Positions 12,635 through 24,071 of a stretch of DNA of 64,000 bases are shown one piece after another. The first letter of the stretch is position 1. Each line of letters starts with the position of its first letter. A model generated the notes under the pieces. The model ran no database searches. It was not told the DNA's origin and saw only the letters and a program-made list of their open reading frames with translations. Both the position numbers and the translations under genes were made by a program. The DNA comes from Earliella scabrosa (lineage: Eukaryota > Basidiomycota > Agaricomycetes > Polyporales > Polyporaceae): assembly GCA_022605405.1 (NCBI GenBank), contig JABYQQ010000009.1, forward strand, positions 1,178,001 to 1,242,000. The letters are read 5' to 3'.

Positions 12635-13081
12635 ATGGCGATAACAGGACGCGCCGCGCCGTCCGGGGCATCGAAGATGTCGCGTGCGGAAACGCTCCAG
12701 CTGATGGCGGACGCCGCGTACCACAAGAGTCAGCTGGTGCTGTCCTCGGACGCTCCTGTGGTGCACTCACCGTGCGTGCGCTCTCGTGCGGCGCTGTGTC
12801 CGACGCTTCTGGCGAGTGTGTAGTCTTTCATGAAGGCCGTCAACGTTGCTGGGGATTCGAGGGTCTGTCGAGGCGACGGCGTCCGCATATACTTACCGGA
12901 GAACGCGCGGCGCGGTGGGGACTCGCCCAAACGCTCAGGAGGACTGCGATATTTGCTCGGTAGGACCGCATTGATGGTACACACGTTGGCGATAGTAGCA
13001 GCAAGAGAGGTGTTCTTGGAACCGGACCGTGCTGCATGGTGGTGGAACGTGCGCGAGGAAGCGCCTGTGTTCCCAAAGTAG
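12635..13081 (+). CDS. Probable small conserved-looking protein, two exons
   Basis: I do not recognise this protein. The frame beginning ATG 12635 (MAITGRAAPSGASKMSRAET) and the frame ending at 13081 (DRAAWWWNVREEAPVFPK, then TAG) are the same reading frame, separated only by one in-frame TAG at 12821-12823. A phase-0 intron ending in that TAG (donor GTGCAC at 12761, or GTGCGC at 12776) joins them into about 120-125 residues. The middle is basic (ENARRGGDSPKRSGG) and is followed by a hydrophobic stretch (RTALMVHTLAIVAAREVF). That suggests a small organellar or membrane-associated protein, which is inference. It is divergent from MFS copy 3 with 209 bases between the starts and convergent with the secreted-protein gene downstream. 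The call rests on splice-compatible frame continuity only. Confidence 0.4.
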
Positions 13082-13575
13082 AAGCACGCTATCCATGATC
13101 TTGACAGAAGTTAGAACGTGGCTCGTTTGATATGTGGTAGCTGCGAATGCCTAGAGGGAGTGAGCCAATGAGAAACATACAGCCAGATCATCGCATCAGA
13201 ACGTGCACCCACCTGAGAACGGAGGAGTCGGCTTGAGGGAGAAGTATGTGTTAGACAATCGTATTACACCAAATATACAGGCCAGTGCGCCGAGGAACAT
13301 GAATACAGGTGGTCATCTTACAACCCCGAGTAATGAAGCACTGTGAACGGATGGATACATACAACAGCCCGGCTAGGAGCGTCTACATCAATCTATATCC
13401 TGCGAGTCCATGCGAGAGCAAGTAACATAGTAGCGATAAATAGATGCAAGGACGGCACCAAGAACGTGATTGCGAGGTCGTGAGAGGTCGTAATGGTGAC
13501 GTGGGTGCTTGTCGTATAAGTGAACATGCCGAATAATAGTATGCGTCAGGACTCGGACTGGAAAGTGTGTCGAGA
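13082..13575. other. Convergent 3' flanks, no supported gene
   Basis: Region between two convergent genes. Short frames on the minus strand (13383-13628) overlap the 3' end of the neighbour and show no domain. Confidence 0.5.
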
Positions 13576-14585
13576 TCAAAGTCGATAGACTGTGAGGATG
13601 GCAACGCGGCCGTCCTGTTCGATACCATGGTTAACGCCTACAGGTTCCCGTAAGTCTCGTTCATGTGTGCAAGAACAAGGCGACACACCTCGCTTTCCGC
13701 GCTCGAGCAGACCTTCGCGCCACTCGACGTCGGCCTTCCACCACATGCCTTTCCAGTGGCTGCCCAAGGTCGCGCGCTCGACGATGTAGTTCCGCCCACG
13801 GTTGTACCCATCTTCCACGATCATGTGGTTCTTGGACGAATCCATCTCTTCAGATGCACTATCCGCGATGCGTGTGAGCACACACCACTTTAGCTTCGCC
13901 GTTTCGTACGGAAGAACTCACCCGAGGAACCATGCTCCGCTGTTCGCGTCCGTCCCGTTCTGGCGCCATGCGCGGAAGTGGTGGCCCCCTCGGACGCTCT
14001 CCCAGCAGGTCCCCATGATCGGGAAGTAGTGCTGGCGGCCAAGGAACTGCTCTGGCTTGCGACCGAGACCATCTCCGAGGTCCGCTTCGTGGATATGACC
14101 ATAGTGGAGTCCCAGGCACTCCCGGTTGAATCCAATCGACCTGCGAGGGAATCAGACATGCAACTGTATGCGCGCAAAGTGATGCTCACTTGATGTATGT
14201 TTGCATGCCTTGCTCGGAGAGAATGAAAGGGTCGGACTCGGATGATATGATGATATTCAAGGGTTCTCCGAGTTTCTCAGAAGTATACTGAGACCCGCAA
14301 GCCAATACGTATACCAAAAGGAGAAAATGAGGCTCCGATTGCATATATGCGGCATATGAGAAAGAAGGGCGTACGCACGTCAAGAAACCGTCCTCCGTTC
14401 AGCCGGGGGTCTGTCCACCCAAGCGTGTTCTCCTCCGGGGGCCGCTCTCCATTCTCATACTCGCGCTCCTTCTTGTCGGCGTTCACAAGGGCGACCTGGC
14501 TAGACGAGGGTGAAGGCAGGGCGAGAGCATGGACGACGAGAAGGAGCAGGCCGACGAGATGGATCTGGACTGCGCCGACGAGCAT
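13576..14585 (-). CDS. Secreted protein of unknown function
   Basis: The start is ATG 14585-14583, giving a hydrophobic leader (AVQIHLVGLLLLVVHALALPS) that reads as a signal peptide with cleavage near Ala-Leu-Pro-Ser. Joining exons across introns at about 14288-14378, 14120-14189, 13862-13922 and 13646-13697 gives one open protein of about 220 residues. Recognisable blocks are LGWTDPRLNGGRFLDYTSEK, IIISSESDPFILSEQGMQTY, CLGLHYGHIHEADLGDGLG, CWESVRGGHHFRAWRQNG, and a tail ending HGIEQDGRVAILTVYRL with TGA at 13578-13576. The pattern resembles a conserved agaricomycete secreted family for which I know no function. The His-rich LHYGHIHE block could bind metal, which is inference. The gene appears intact. 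Confidence 0.75.
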
Positions 14586-15687
14586 GGTGGGTCACGGTAC
14601 TGATCGGCCAGCGCTGCCGCTTGCCCGGTCCGCAGCGACTCGCGACGTCTTCCTCAAGTCAGTTCTGGCTTGGTCGCAGCGTCCGCAGAGTCAGGGATGG
14701 GGGTTGCTCGCTGTCGGCGGCGGCGAGGAATGGGGGATGGAGGAGGGAGGAGATAAGACTGATTCACATCGCCACTCGGCGGAGAGGCCGTCGTCACACT
14801 GCGGAGAGCACGACTGAGCCTGGCGCCCTCCCCGCACTCGCCATATCAGGCAACGTCAGCGGTTCGACCGCCATGCTCTTCCCAGCCGGCCTCCTCGCCC
14901 TCGCCTCCTGCTTTCGCCTCGACGAATGGCGGTCTTTACTTTGCCAACAATAACCAGACCAGTACGCTGTCTCAAACACGTACCATAGCGGTATAGATCA
15001 CGACGCAGATGATTAATGTCGAGGTTGAACGGAGGCGGAAGTGAGAGGATTCTTCAGCGTTGCAAGTAGGTTACACCACTGTGTTCAGATCGTCTGTCCA
15101 CATACTAATGCTTGAACTCATGCTGCAGCATCAAGGCATGCAATGATAGGCCACCACGCCTTTACATCGCGGCCACGCGCTAGTATAGTTATCGGCTGAG
15201 AGGCATTGCCTGCCACGAACGCGCCTGAGTGGCTCCATGCGGCGAAATAATCTCATTATTTGATACATTGTAGACGGAAAGATTTCCACTGCATTCAATA
15301 GTGCTGAGCATATGATGCAGACACTTCCTGTGTGATTGCAATTTGTTCAGGAGTCTACGCATGTGAGTTCAACGATATCGTTTGGTCCTGGTTTGATCTC
15401 TGAGAAGCTCTGACGCCAGTGGCAGCCCATCAACAGTACTCATGGACGTTAGTTCGACCAGGGTCCGACGAGCGAGCAGCATCGTATCCCGGACCGGTGT
15501 TGTCGTCCCCAAAGGCCAAGTCCTCAAGGCCTCTGTTCACCGAGAGTGGCTCAACCTTATGCAGCCTCGTTATTGTCTGGACCACACTTAGGTTTGATCC
15601 GGCCTCCCATTGGGTTGGGTATTCGCTCTCAGCAGCTCTCAGCACTAGGTGGCCGCGGAATCTCTCGTAATGTCGTAGGACTCTGCT
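14586..15687. other. Intergenic region, no supported gene
   Basis: Divergent flank between the secreted-protein gene and the F-box-like gene. A 147-codon plus-strand frame (14510-14953) overlaps exon 1 of the neighbour antisense and is rich in Arg/Gly typical of shadow frames. The rest is AT-richer and has no coding signal. Confidence 0.55.
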
Positions 15688-17427
15688 ATGAGGTTCTCGA
15701 GGTTACCGATTGAGATTGTGCAGCTGTTCTCAAGTATCAATGCACAGGGCTCCGCAACCCACGCTTTGCTTGTTGCCGCTGACGCTTTGTGGTCCGCGGC
15801 CCGTATACCAGTATATAAGACCCAGGGTAGTAGGGCATGGCCTCGACACCCCGTTCAATCCCTTCCAAATCTCCCACATTTATCACTCAACCTCACCACA
15901 CCTACACAAGCAAGGTCCGTCGTGTCGAGGTGATCTCTGACATCTTACTAACGGGATGAACTCTTTCCTCCAGATGGTAGTGACATCACGAGTTACTTTC
16001 AGCTCCTCCGTGTACGGGAACCCCCCCGGGGCGCCTTTGTGCGACACTCTCGACAACATCGTGGCAATGGTTGAGCGGAATCAAGGCACAGTCAGCACGC
16101 TCGATATCTGCTTCCCTCCATCCCAGTTCGCCAATATCGACGCGCATCTCGGGGCATGGCAGCTCGACCAAGTCGAGGCCCTTGCTTTGCGGGTAGCCTC
16201 CCCGGCCCCATTCCACCTGCAACTCGCACATCTGATGCGCCGAAATCTCCCCCGCTTGCGTCACCTCACCCTGGACTCTTCCTCTCCCCGTCTTCCGACG
16301 TCGTACCACAGCTCATCCATCTCGAGTTATGCAACCACCCGAACCCCGGCAACCCCGCCCTTGCCCTACAGACACTCGCGGCGATTCTCACTCAGGCTCG
16401 TGCTCTTCAGTCGCTCCACATCCACAAATTCCTGAAAGTCCTCATCTGGGACAACCCTGTCCCCCGACTGTTGCTGCCCAACCTCCGGACCTTCACATGC
16501 AAGGACGACGATGTCCTTATTGGCGCACTCCTAATGTACCTCGATATCGGGCCCAGCGTCCGTGCGAAGCTCGAGCCGACTCTGACATGCGAGGTCATTC
16601 TGTTCCACCACACCATGGCAATGTTCAACGATCCCCGCTTACCGGAGATCCATTTCGACGACTACGCACCCATCGGCAACCTGTTCTCCTCGAAGGAGTC
16701 AGAGGCGCCCTCCATTTTCAAGCACATCACCCGTGTCAAGGTTGTGCGAGAGAATGGCAACAAGATCACGCTCGACGCCAGAGCCGGCCAGCACGGCCAG
16801 CTTGCCTGCACCTTCGAGGCCCGCTTTCGCGCAGAGATGTGCCAGCTCCAAGACTCCGCCCTATGCACCATCGTAGCCCACATCGCCATCAGCGGCGCGC
16901 GCATCGAGATGCTCGACCTCTCACTCGACCTCATCTCCGTTGGATACCACTCCTGGCTGCAGCTCTTCATCGCCCTCCCGTTCCTTGAGACCCTTTACGT
17001 GTGCGACACATCCATCCAGCATTGTCTGGATCTGACCGTCTGCGGGTCCCGATGCGCCAACGGCTCTCAGGGAGTCTTCCACGCGTTGTCGGCGACGACG
17101 AACCCCTTGCCTCGTTGTCCGAACCCTCCGATGATGCTGCCGTTTGTCAAACATTTGGTCCGCTCCAGCACGCTCGAGAACGGGCTCGTCATGGCCACCC
17201 CGCGGCTCCGCACGGTCACTGTGCACGGCGCCGTGCTCACTCAGGACCTGCTCAACAGTATTCGCACGTGCCTGAGGAGCCGCATCGACCAGTTCGCGCA
17301 GACTCCCTCTGTGCTCGGGAGCCTGACTCTGGAACATTTCGTCCCGAACCCCCCAGATGAGCCCACGCCGAATCTCGAGAACTTCAAACGGCAGATCTGG
17401 GCCTTGGGCACTCGTGTGCACTGCTGA
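15688..17427 (+). pseudogene. F-box/LRR-like protein gene, apparently frameshifted
   Basis: The 5' part reads MRFSRLPIEIVQLF..., resembling the start of a fungal F-box (substrate adaptor of an SCF ubiquitin ligase). Downstream, an intron at 15915-15973 (GTCCGT, branch-like CTTACTAAC, CCTCCAG) leads into an LRR-like exon with LCDTLDNIVAMVERNQGTVS and NLPRLRHLTLD in one frame. From about 16300 the protein-like sequence continues in another frame (SDVVPQLIHLELCNHPNPG through to TGA 17425-17427). No intron with acceptable ends can make that switch; a single-base loss in the TCTTCCTCTCC tract at about 16278-16290 explains it. The 5' exon also does not join the LRR exon in frame with the intron above; the alternative start MASTPRSIPSKSP at 15837 does, but it would have no F-box. 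It may therefore be a decaying gene or a sequencing error. Confidence 0.5.
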
Positions 17428-17711
17428 TTGCTCTGGTGGTGTTGACTCGCTTTAAGGTGGCGCTTGTCACGCTGCACGCCTCCCTCGCGCTCAGCCCTTC
17501 TCGTCCTGTCTCCTAGTAGGCACTGCTGTATCGTCGACCCTCACTTCCGTCGCTCCTTGCCTTACTATCCACATATCGCTCATTCTCCACATTCTCTGTG
17601 GGCCATCCATCCTCTATGACCACCGCGATCTGTCGCCCTATAGTTTCCTAGGTTATCTTCCTGTACCTTTATAGCGCCGTTATGCCATCTAAGTCGCGTT
17701 CTACACCGGTC

Positions 17712-19838
17712 TCAAGCATCAAATTCGACGCCGCGGATGAGAGCTTCGGCGACCGCCGAACGAGGGCGGATGGTGCATCTACAGTCTTCGATATTCCTGG
17801 AAAGTGGTTAAACATGTCACCATCGGGACGGCTACAACACATGCGCCGGCATGAGAGGACTCACGTCACAAGTCCGTCGGTAACGCGCGGCTCGATGCAG
17901 ATGGGTCTCCCGCTGTCGTCGACGGGACGTGAGACATCGAGAGTATGCAGGACCGAGGCGATGTGGATAAAAAGCATCTTGTCCGCGAGGAACTGGCCTG
18001 GACATATTCTGACCGTGATTATGAGCATCAGATTTACATGGTCATAGCGAGCGAGGGACGGGATTGACCGCACCTGCGCCCGAAGCCAAATGCAATAGTT
18101 GCTGGATCCCTGATGTCTGGATTAAGTTTGCCGTCTTTGAGGAAACGATCGGGGTTGAACTCTTCGGGGTCGGGGTACATCTGGGGATCATGCAATATGG
18201 ACCTTTCCGACGTCGCAGTGTCAGTGTCAGCCTGTGACGATCCACTGGCAGAGCAGTAGTACAATTCATCGGACTTACCACGCATTCACCATGACGATGC
18301 TTCCTTCGGGAATGAAGTATCCGTTGTATTCGTCATCTGAGCTGCTGACGTGCGGTAGGCCCATGGGTGCAACGGTATGCCAGCGCTGCGTCTCCTTCAC
18401 CACCGCGTTCACGTACGGGAGCCGTTCGCGATCGGCGAGTTCGGGCAGTCGGGTGGGTCCTACGACTGCGTCCAGCTCTGCCCGTGCTTTGGCTTGGATC
18501 TCAGGACGGGATGACAGCGCCACGAAGAACGAACAGAGCGTGGCGTGCGTCTGTGAGGCCACGAGCTCTCGTCAGCTCCGGAGCTTGAACAACAGCGGCC
18601 TCGTGATACGCACGGTATCGATCCCCGCTGGCTTGGACGTGAGCTAAGTGGCCGAGCGTAGAGAAATCGCGCGCTTACCGGCATAAGATACAGACAGGAC
18701 ATTCTTCGCATCTTCCTCCAGAGTCGTTGCCGCTTCCTCTTTGAGGCGTGCAAGCTCATCTACCAGGACACTTACCGGGCCACTGGATATTTCACCCGAT
18801 TGCTAGCAACATGATATCCGACAACAAGTCAGTAGACACCCAGCTGAAGTTGAAAGCTGGACGTACTGCAGCCTTCTTTGCGTCCTCCCATGGCACGTCT
18901 CGCATCGCAATCAAACGTTCGCGATAGCAGTCCAAGAGGCGCAGGTGCCCGGCCCCTGGTAACCACTTCGGGACGCGCGCCAGGAAGGGCAGAAACTCCA
19001 GAATACTCGTGCCAGAGGCCAGAACGGCCATGCACGCCATGGCTTCTTCAAAGACATCGACGTACTTGTCTTTGGTATCGGCTGTACGTAGACCATACGC
19101 CGTGCGAATGAGCGTAGCACCAAGCGAGCTAAGGTTGAGATTGGTTAGTACCGGAGGCGTGACTTCTTGGGAAAGAAGCACGCATCGGGGGGCGCCTTGG
19201 ACCACTTACTACCGGACGTTTTCCACGAGCTCGTCGGGGGATGACAAAAGCCGGACGAGAAGTTTGCGCGCGTCCTGTTCGGCGACAGGGATCGCCTTGT
19301 CGATGTGGTCGGGACTGAAGTACTGTCTGACCATTCGCCGATAGGTTCGCCACCGTTGATCATACGGCATGAACGCGAGGTTCCATCCCCAACCTACTCT
19401 GACAGTCTCTGAGGTACATGCAAGCACGCCGGTGCATAGAGTTTGTGACTCACAGGTCTACTATCACCGAATGCGCTCGCGAAGAATAGATGGCTGAGCG
19501 CTTCTCCAGGAGCTCGACTGCGGTATTTGCGTCGTCGATGATGACCATACAACGTCCCATAGCTTGCAAACTGATGATCTTGCCTGCAACGATGTTTCGG
19601 TTGTTGAAGTTACGTTATAACTGGCAAGGATGAACGTACCGTATTGTCGACTAAGCTGCCGGTAGCCTCTCCAAGGGAACGTCTTCGGGACATCCAGCAG
19701 ATTCCCGAGGACCGGGAGTGGGGTAGGTCCAGGTGGCAACGGACGACCATTGGAGCTTGGAAGTGGTCTGAGCAATCTGCGGAGAAGATAGATGGATACA
19801 AAGCAGGCTGTCGAGAGGGCAATAAAGAGCCAAGCCAT
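17712..19838 (-). CDS. Cytochrome P450 monooxygenase
   Basis: A heme-thiolate monooxygenase, probably ER-anchored. The start is MAWLFIALSTACFVSIYLL (ATG 19838-19836), an N-terminal membrane anchor followed by the proline-rich hinge LPPGPTPLPVLGN. The I-helix reads AGIDTTHAT after splicing around 18540-18680. The ExxR motif is ETQR (in NAVVKETQRWH), the PERF-type motif is NPDRF, and the heme loop is FGFGRR/ICPGQ, interrupted by an intron just after the two arginines. The last exon is found by splicing from DGLVT into NIEDCRCTIRPRSAVAEALI, with TGA at 17714-17712; reading through instead gives a premature stop at 17861. The protein is about 500 residues, normal for the family. The substrate is unknown; such genes are numerous in wood-decay fungi. 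There is no linked biosynthetic core enzyme, so a secondary-metabolite role is not supported. Confidence 0.88.
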
Positions 19839-20572
19839 GTCTGACACAGCGACCAGTTGGGGTACAATGGCTGAAGGTTGGAAGTGTCAGGGGAATAACG
19901 TCTCCGACGTATATGCCCTCCGCCTGACAGCGGATGTTATTTGAGGAGCCACTCTTCGCCGATGGAAGCATTCAAGAGTCAACTATCCGACAGGCCTGCA
20001 TTCTCCGGATGTTTTAGAGCGAAATGGGGTCATCGTGCGATGCCGAGGCATTTCCAAACATTGAGTGTCATGCCCAAGTCATATGCTCCTACCATGAGTA
20101 GGTTAGTCTACATCTAACCACACAGTTGACATAACGCTAAAAACCCACATGGTAGGCACGCTCTTCAGAACGCTGGAAGGTGGGCATCTTGAGCAAGGTG
20201 GTTGTACACGCCTACATCGTTCGGCTTCCCAATTTCTCATCTCGTCTATCTCGGCTTCTCATTATCAAGCAACTCAACGTGATCATCGTCTCCTGCTCTT
20301 ATTGGTGCTATTCCAAAGTCGCCACGGTGCTGTGCGCTTCCATGTCATCGGAGCGGAGAAGGTACACGCCACGAACCTTGCACCGTTTCAACAGTTTGCA
20401 AGCCCAACACGACATATCGAGCACGTACCGAGCCGTATCCAGGGCGCTGCTTGCGCCTCAGACGTTAAGAATGTGGATAGAATTCAGGCTCCACAGCCCG
20501 ATGCTCTCCCCGAGGTATCCGTCCGATGCCGCTAGCACATCACGAGGGTATCTGCGACCGTCCTAAAAGAAA
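19839..20572. other. Intergenic region, no supported gene
   Basis: Upstream region of the P450 gene and 3' flank of VPS16. Two overlapping plus-strand frames of 128 codons (20149-20566) have no recognisable motif and are taken as chance frames. Confidence 0.5.
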
Positions 20573-23500
20573 CTACTTCATTGAGGCAGCCACCTGCTCC
20601 AGCTCGCGTGCTATCAACGAATTAGGACATGACTTCCTCAGCTGTCTGAAAATTTTACTATGGCATCAGCACCCCAGAATCCAACCGGTGCGGGGATAAG
20701 ACGTACTCGAGCTTCGCCTTGTCATTTCGCTCCTTGCACTCTTTCGCCGCAGCGCGCCAGTCATTGCATAGCACATATAGGTCCGCTCGCTTAGGCCCAT
20801 CGCAACGAGGGACATAGGATGTCGCTTCCTTCTCGTGCCCCTTCTCGACCAAGTGTTTGACGAATGCTTCGTATCCTATCGGACTCCGGCGGGACTTGGC
20901 AAATGTCTCAAGGCCCTCGAAGTCGCGAATCTCGGTAAGCGCGCGTAGCTTGACATACCAGAAGCTGGATGCAAGTATCAGGATACGAATTCAGGATAAG
21001 TATGACGACAGGATACCAACCGCTTGTCGGAGACTTTGAAGTCGGACTTGATCTTATCTGCGCGCTTGGCCATACCGTTCACGAGACATGTGCGGATCGT
21101 CTCATTGACACTCTGTCCGAAGAACGCGATCTTGCCGTCCGACTCTTTCTCAAGCTGCTGTTGCAGCGTCATGAGACGAGCGCTCTCATCCATCATCTGC
21201 ACGACAGAGTGAGCGTGAGCAATGGAAGCGACACCACCCGATGAGACTGATGAACCTTAGCCTCGAATGACCGGTCCTTGTCCTCAGAGAAGAACTTCTG
21301 CGCTGCCTTGACCGATGCCAGCTTCGCGGTCGGATCCTGGCTGTTAGCGGCATCTTCGAGACACAGAACCGCGCTTTCGACTCTCCGGTCATCTGAGTAG
21401 TAGAAATCGCGGAGCATGTCCCGATTCTGCTCGCGTGCATATACCTGCAACAGCCTGCTGGCAAGGGCCAAACGCGGACCGCCCTCCTCAATGAGTCGGA
21501 AGAATGAACCGAGCGAAAGCCGCTTTTGCAAGTGCAGCAGTACGTGATACACTAGAAGGGCGCCCATGAGAACGATATGGCATGAACAGAACCTCCAGAG
21601 AAGACGTACCCAGATCAGTATCACCACTTTCCACTGCTTTCGTCAACGCGAGCCTGTCCTCCTTCATGCTTAGCAACAGTGGCACTTGGTCTGACGCCTT
21701 CGTCTCATGGTCCAAGAGCCTGGTGGCCAAGGACGTCCGCCCAACCTCCCACGCGCGCTTCGCTATGTCCGCATAACTTACGCCGCCCCCTCCAAGCTTT
21801 TCGAACTTCTCAACGATCGTCCGACACAGTGCGTCGTCACCATCGAGCTCCGCATTCCTGCCCGACCCAGACGCCGTAGGCTTCGAGCGCAGGATCTTCG
21901 CGCATGCCCAGTGCTTCAGGACGGCATCGGGTGGAAGTGCAAGATATGACGATATGCGGAGCGCCAGGAGGTGGAGGTTGCGAGAGAGTAGCCTTGAAAT
22001 GAGGTGTGAAGGCGAGAGTTGGGTGTATTGTGAGTAGGACAGAGGGATGCCAATCTCGTAGAAGCGAACGGCGTTGAGCACTTTGAGAGCTTGACCGACG
22101 TTGATGAAGTCTGACGGGTCGTACAGGTCCAAAAATGACCGTCCGAACTTGGCGGCCTGGGTGGTGAAGTCAGCTCGAGGCCACAGTCGGAAGCGAGAGA
22201 TAATGTCATACATTGAGTAGGCGCTTCTGCCAGACCGGTTCCCATTCTCTCGCTGCCGCGTCCACACACTCGTCCACCGCAGCCGCGAGCTCGGGACGGA
22301 TACTTCGAATGCTCTCATCCGCTTTGGGTGATCTTCGAGAAAAGTTCTCCCAAGCATCGAAGAGTATGGCCGAAGGGGACGTTGAGCCTGGGCGGAAGAC
22401 AGATACGGAAGACGCTACCGCATCCATTGTCAGAACGTGTGTTAGGAAACGGGGACGGAATGGCACACACAAGGGACCTTCTGTATGAAGTCGCATGTAT
22501 CCGGGCCAATGATACGGATACCGTCCGGCTCCGTCACGGCGAAGGTTGACCCTGAGTAGAAGTACCTGGATTTCAGATGCACATATGGTGTCAAACTGCA
22601 TCCGTAAGGCACGATGGACAAGCACGCACTGAAGTGTGTCACCGAACGGCCCGACTAGCACAGCGAGACTGCCCCATGTCACAAGCACCGCGTCGTTCCC
22701 GCACCATTCCACCTGGTGAACGTCCCCAGACCCGCCAACCACCGCAGTCGTGTCGAACTCGGCGAGGCTACGCTGGAAGTCGGTAGATACGACCCATAGC
22801 AGGCCCGAGTACGTCAACAGAGCCAGTGACTTGCCGTTCGGGGACGGAGACATGTGGGTGAATGGTCCACGCGATATCCGCTGGTCGAGGCTCTCGAGGT
22901 TGTCGACGCTGTAAATGGTCGACTCGACCGAGAGCAGCACCTCGACGTGTCGCGAGATCGTCTGGTCGGGAGGGATGACAGTCCATGATTGCGGGGGTTG
23001 GGACAGGCCTGGCAATGACCATGTAGGCCTCGTTAGTGCTTTCAATCATAAGAGTGAGGGACATACCTGGATTCGCCAACGTCAGTGGCTTCCCGCCCAC
23101 CCATTCCTTCACCTCCAAGAACGTCAACGACCCGGTGAGCGCGACCAGACCCGTCTCGTGTATTCGCGCGTCGATGATACCCATCTCGCCTGCCTCGTTC
23201 CCGAGCGAGTATTGTTGGTACTCCCCTTGCAGGTCGTATATCCGGTACACGCCCTCCTCATTCAACACCACGAGCCTCTCGTCTCCCGTCCAGCCAAAGC
23301 GTATGATCTTCCCCTGGTCCCACTATGTAACGCAAGAGTATTGAGCATTACGCGCAAGGTGAAGATGGGAGGAAGTATCCACACTGAGGAGCAGGAGGCC
23401 TTCACCGGCTGGGGAGTAGACTTGTATCTGCGCCTTAGAGAACGCAGGTGCGGCATGGCCTAACGCGACGATCTTCGTGGTGTTGCGCATAAGAGCTGCA

Positions 23501-23691
23501 CCAGACTAAGCTTCAAAGCATGAGTAATGAGCTTTGTGCTCACCTATGGGCCCTCCATATCGACACCCAGCAACAATGAAGTCTTGGAGATCACCAGGCA
23601 GTTTCCCGGGAATCGAGTACAGCTGGTGCTTCCTGTAGAACACGGAGCCATCCTGCATGGCCTCCCATGATAGAGTGGGATGCTCCGTCAT
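20573..23691 (-). CDS. VPS16: Vacuolar protein sorting-associated protein 16 (HOPS/CORVET core subunit)
   Basis: Core subunit of the class C Vps tethering complexes CORVET and HOPS, which drive endosome and vacuole fusion. The start is MTEHPTLSWEAMQDGSVFYR (ATG 23691-23689). The N-terminal beta-propeller half includes LQDFIVAGCRYGGPI, VHQVEWCGNDAVLVTWG and TVTEPDG-type blades (VTEPDGIRIIGPDTCDFIQ). The C-terminal alpha-solenoid includes FINVGQALKVLNAVRFYEIG, YADIAKRAWEVGRTSLATRL, LLLSMKEDRLALTKAVESGD and DFEGLETFAKSRRSPIGYEA. The last exon encodes LRKSCPNSLIARELEQVAAS and ends with TAG at 20575-20573. Length is about 830 residues, as usual for Vps16. It has many short introns and no break was seen. 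The neighbouring AVL9 gene is also a trafficking factor, but they are separate transcription units. Confidence 0.95.
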
Positions 23692-24071
23692 CGTGGGCGC
23701 AACACCACCTAAGCCAGAGTGATGATAGGCTGTTCAGAGCAGACACAGATGGAACGGAGGAGAGCTGAGTGCAGAGACTCGCAGCGACTCGGAACAACGC
23801 TCGCGTTTGAGAAGCGCTCAACGCGTCATTCAGGCGCTTGCTAGTAGATGTGGTGGTCTCATACGCAGACTGAGACTCAGAGGGACTGGGGTGATACTGG
23901 CTATGTATTGCACGAAGGAGACTTGCACGATAATTTACGGATAGGACAAACGAACAGCGACGTGAAGGACATTAGCCATGAGATGATATACGTGACGATA
24001 TGTAACCAGCAATCCCAGCACCCCAATACCCAGCGTACACCTCCGCGATCCAAAGCACGAAGACAGCTCAC
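23692..24071. other. VPS16 promoter / AVL9 3' flank
   Basis: A spacer of 380 bases between two genes on the same strand. It must hold the VPS16 promoter and the AVL9 terminator. No discrete element is recognisable. Confidence 0.5.

Noticed and set aside
14510..14953. 147-codon plus-strand frame
   Set aside because: It overlaps the signal-peptide exon of the minus-strand secreted protein; Arg/Gly-rich with no domain.
15811..15820. TATA-like GTATATAAGA within the F-box-like gene
   Set aside because: It lies only 26 bases before the candidate ATG at 15837, too close for a normal leader, and may be coding; left as a note only.
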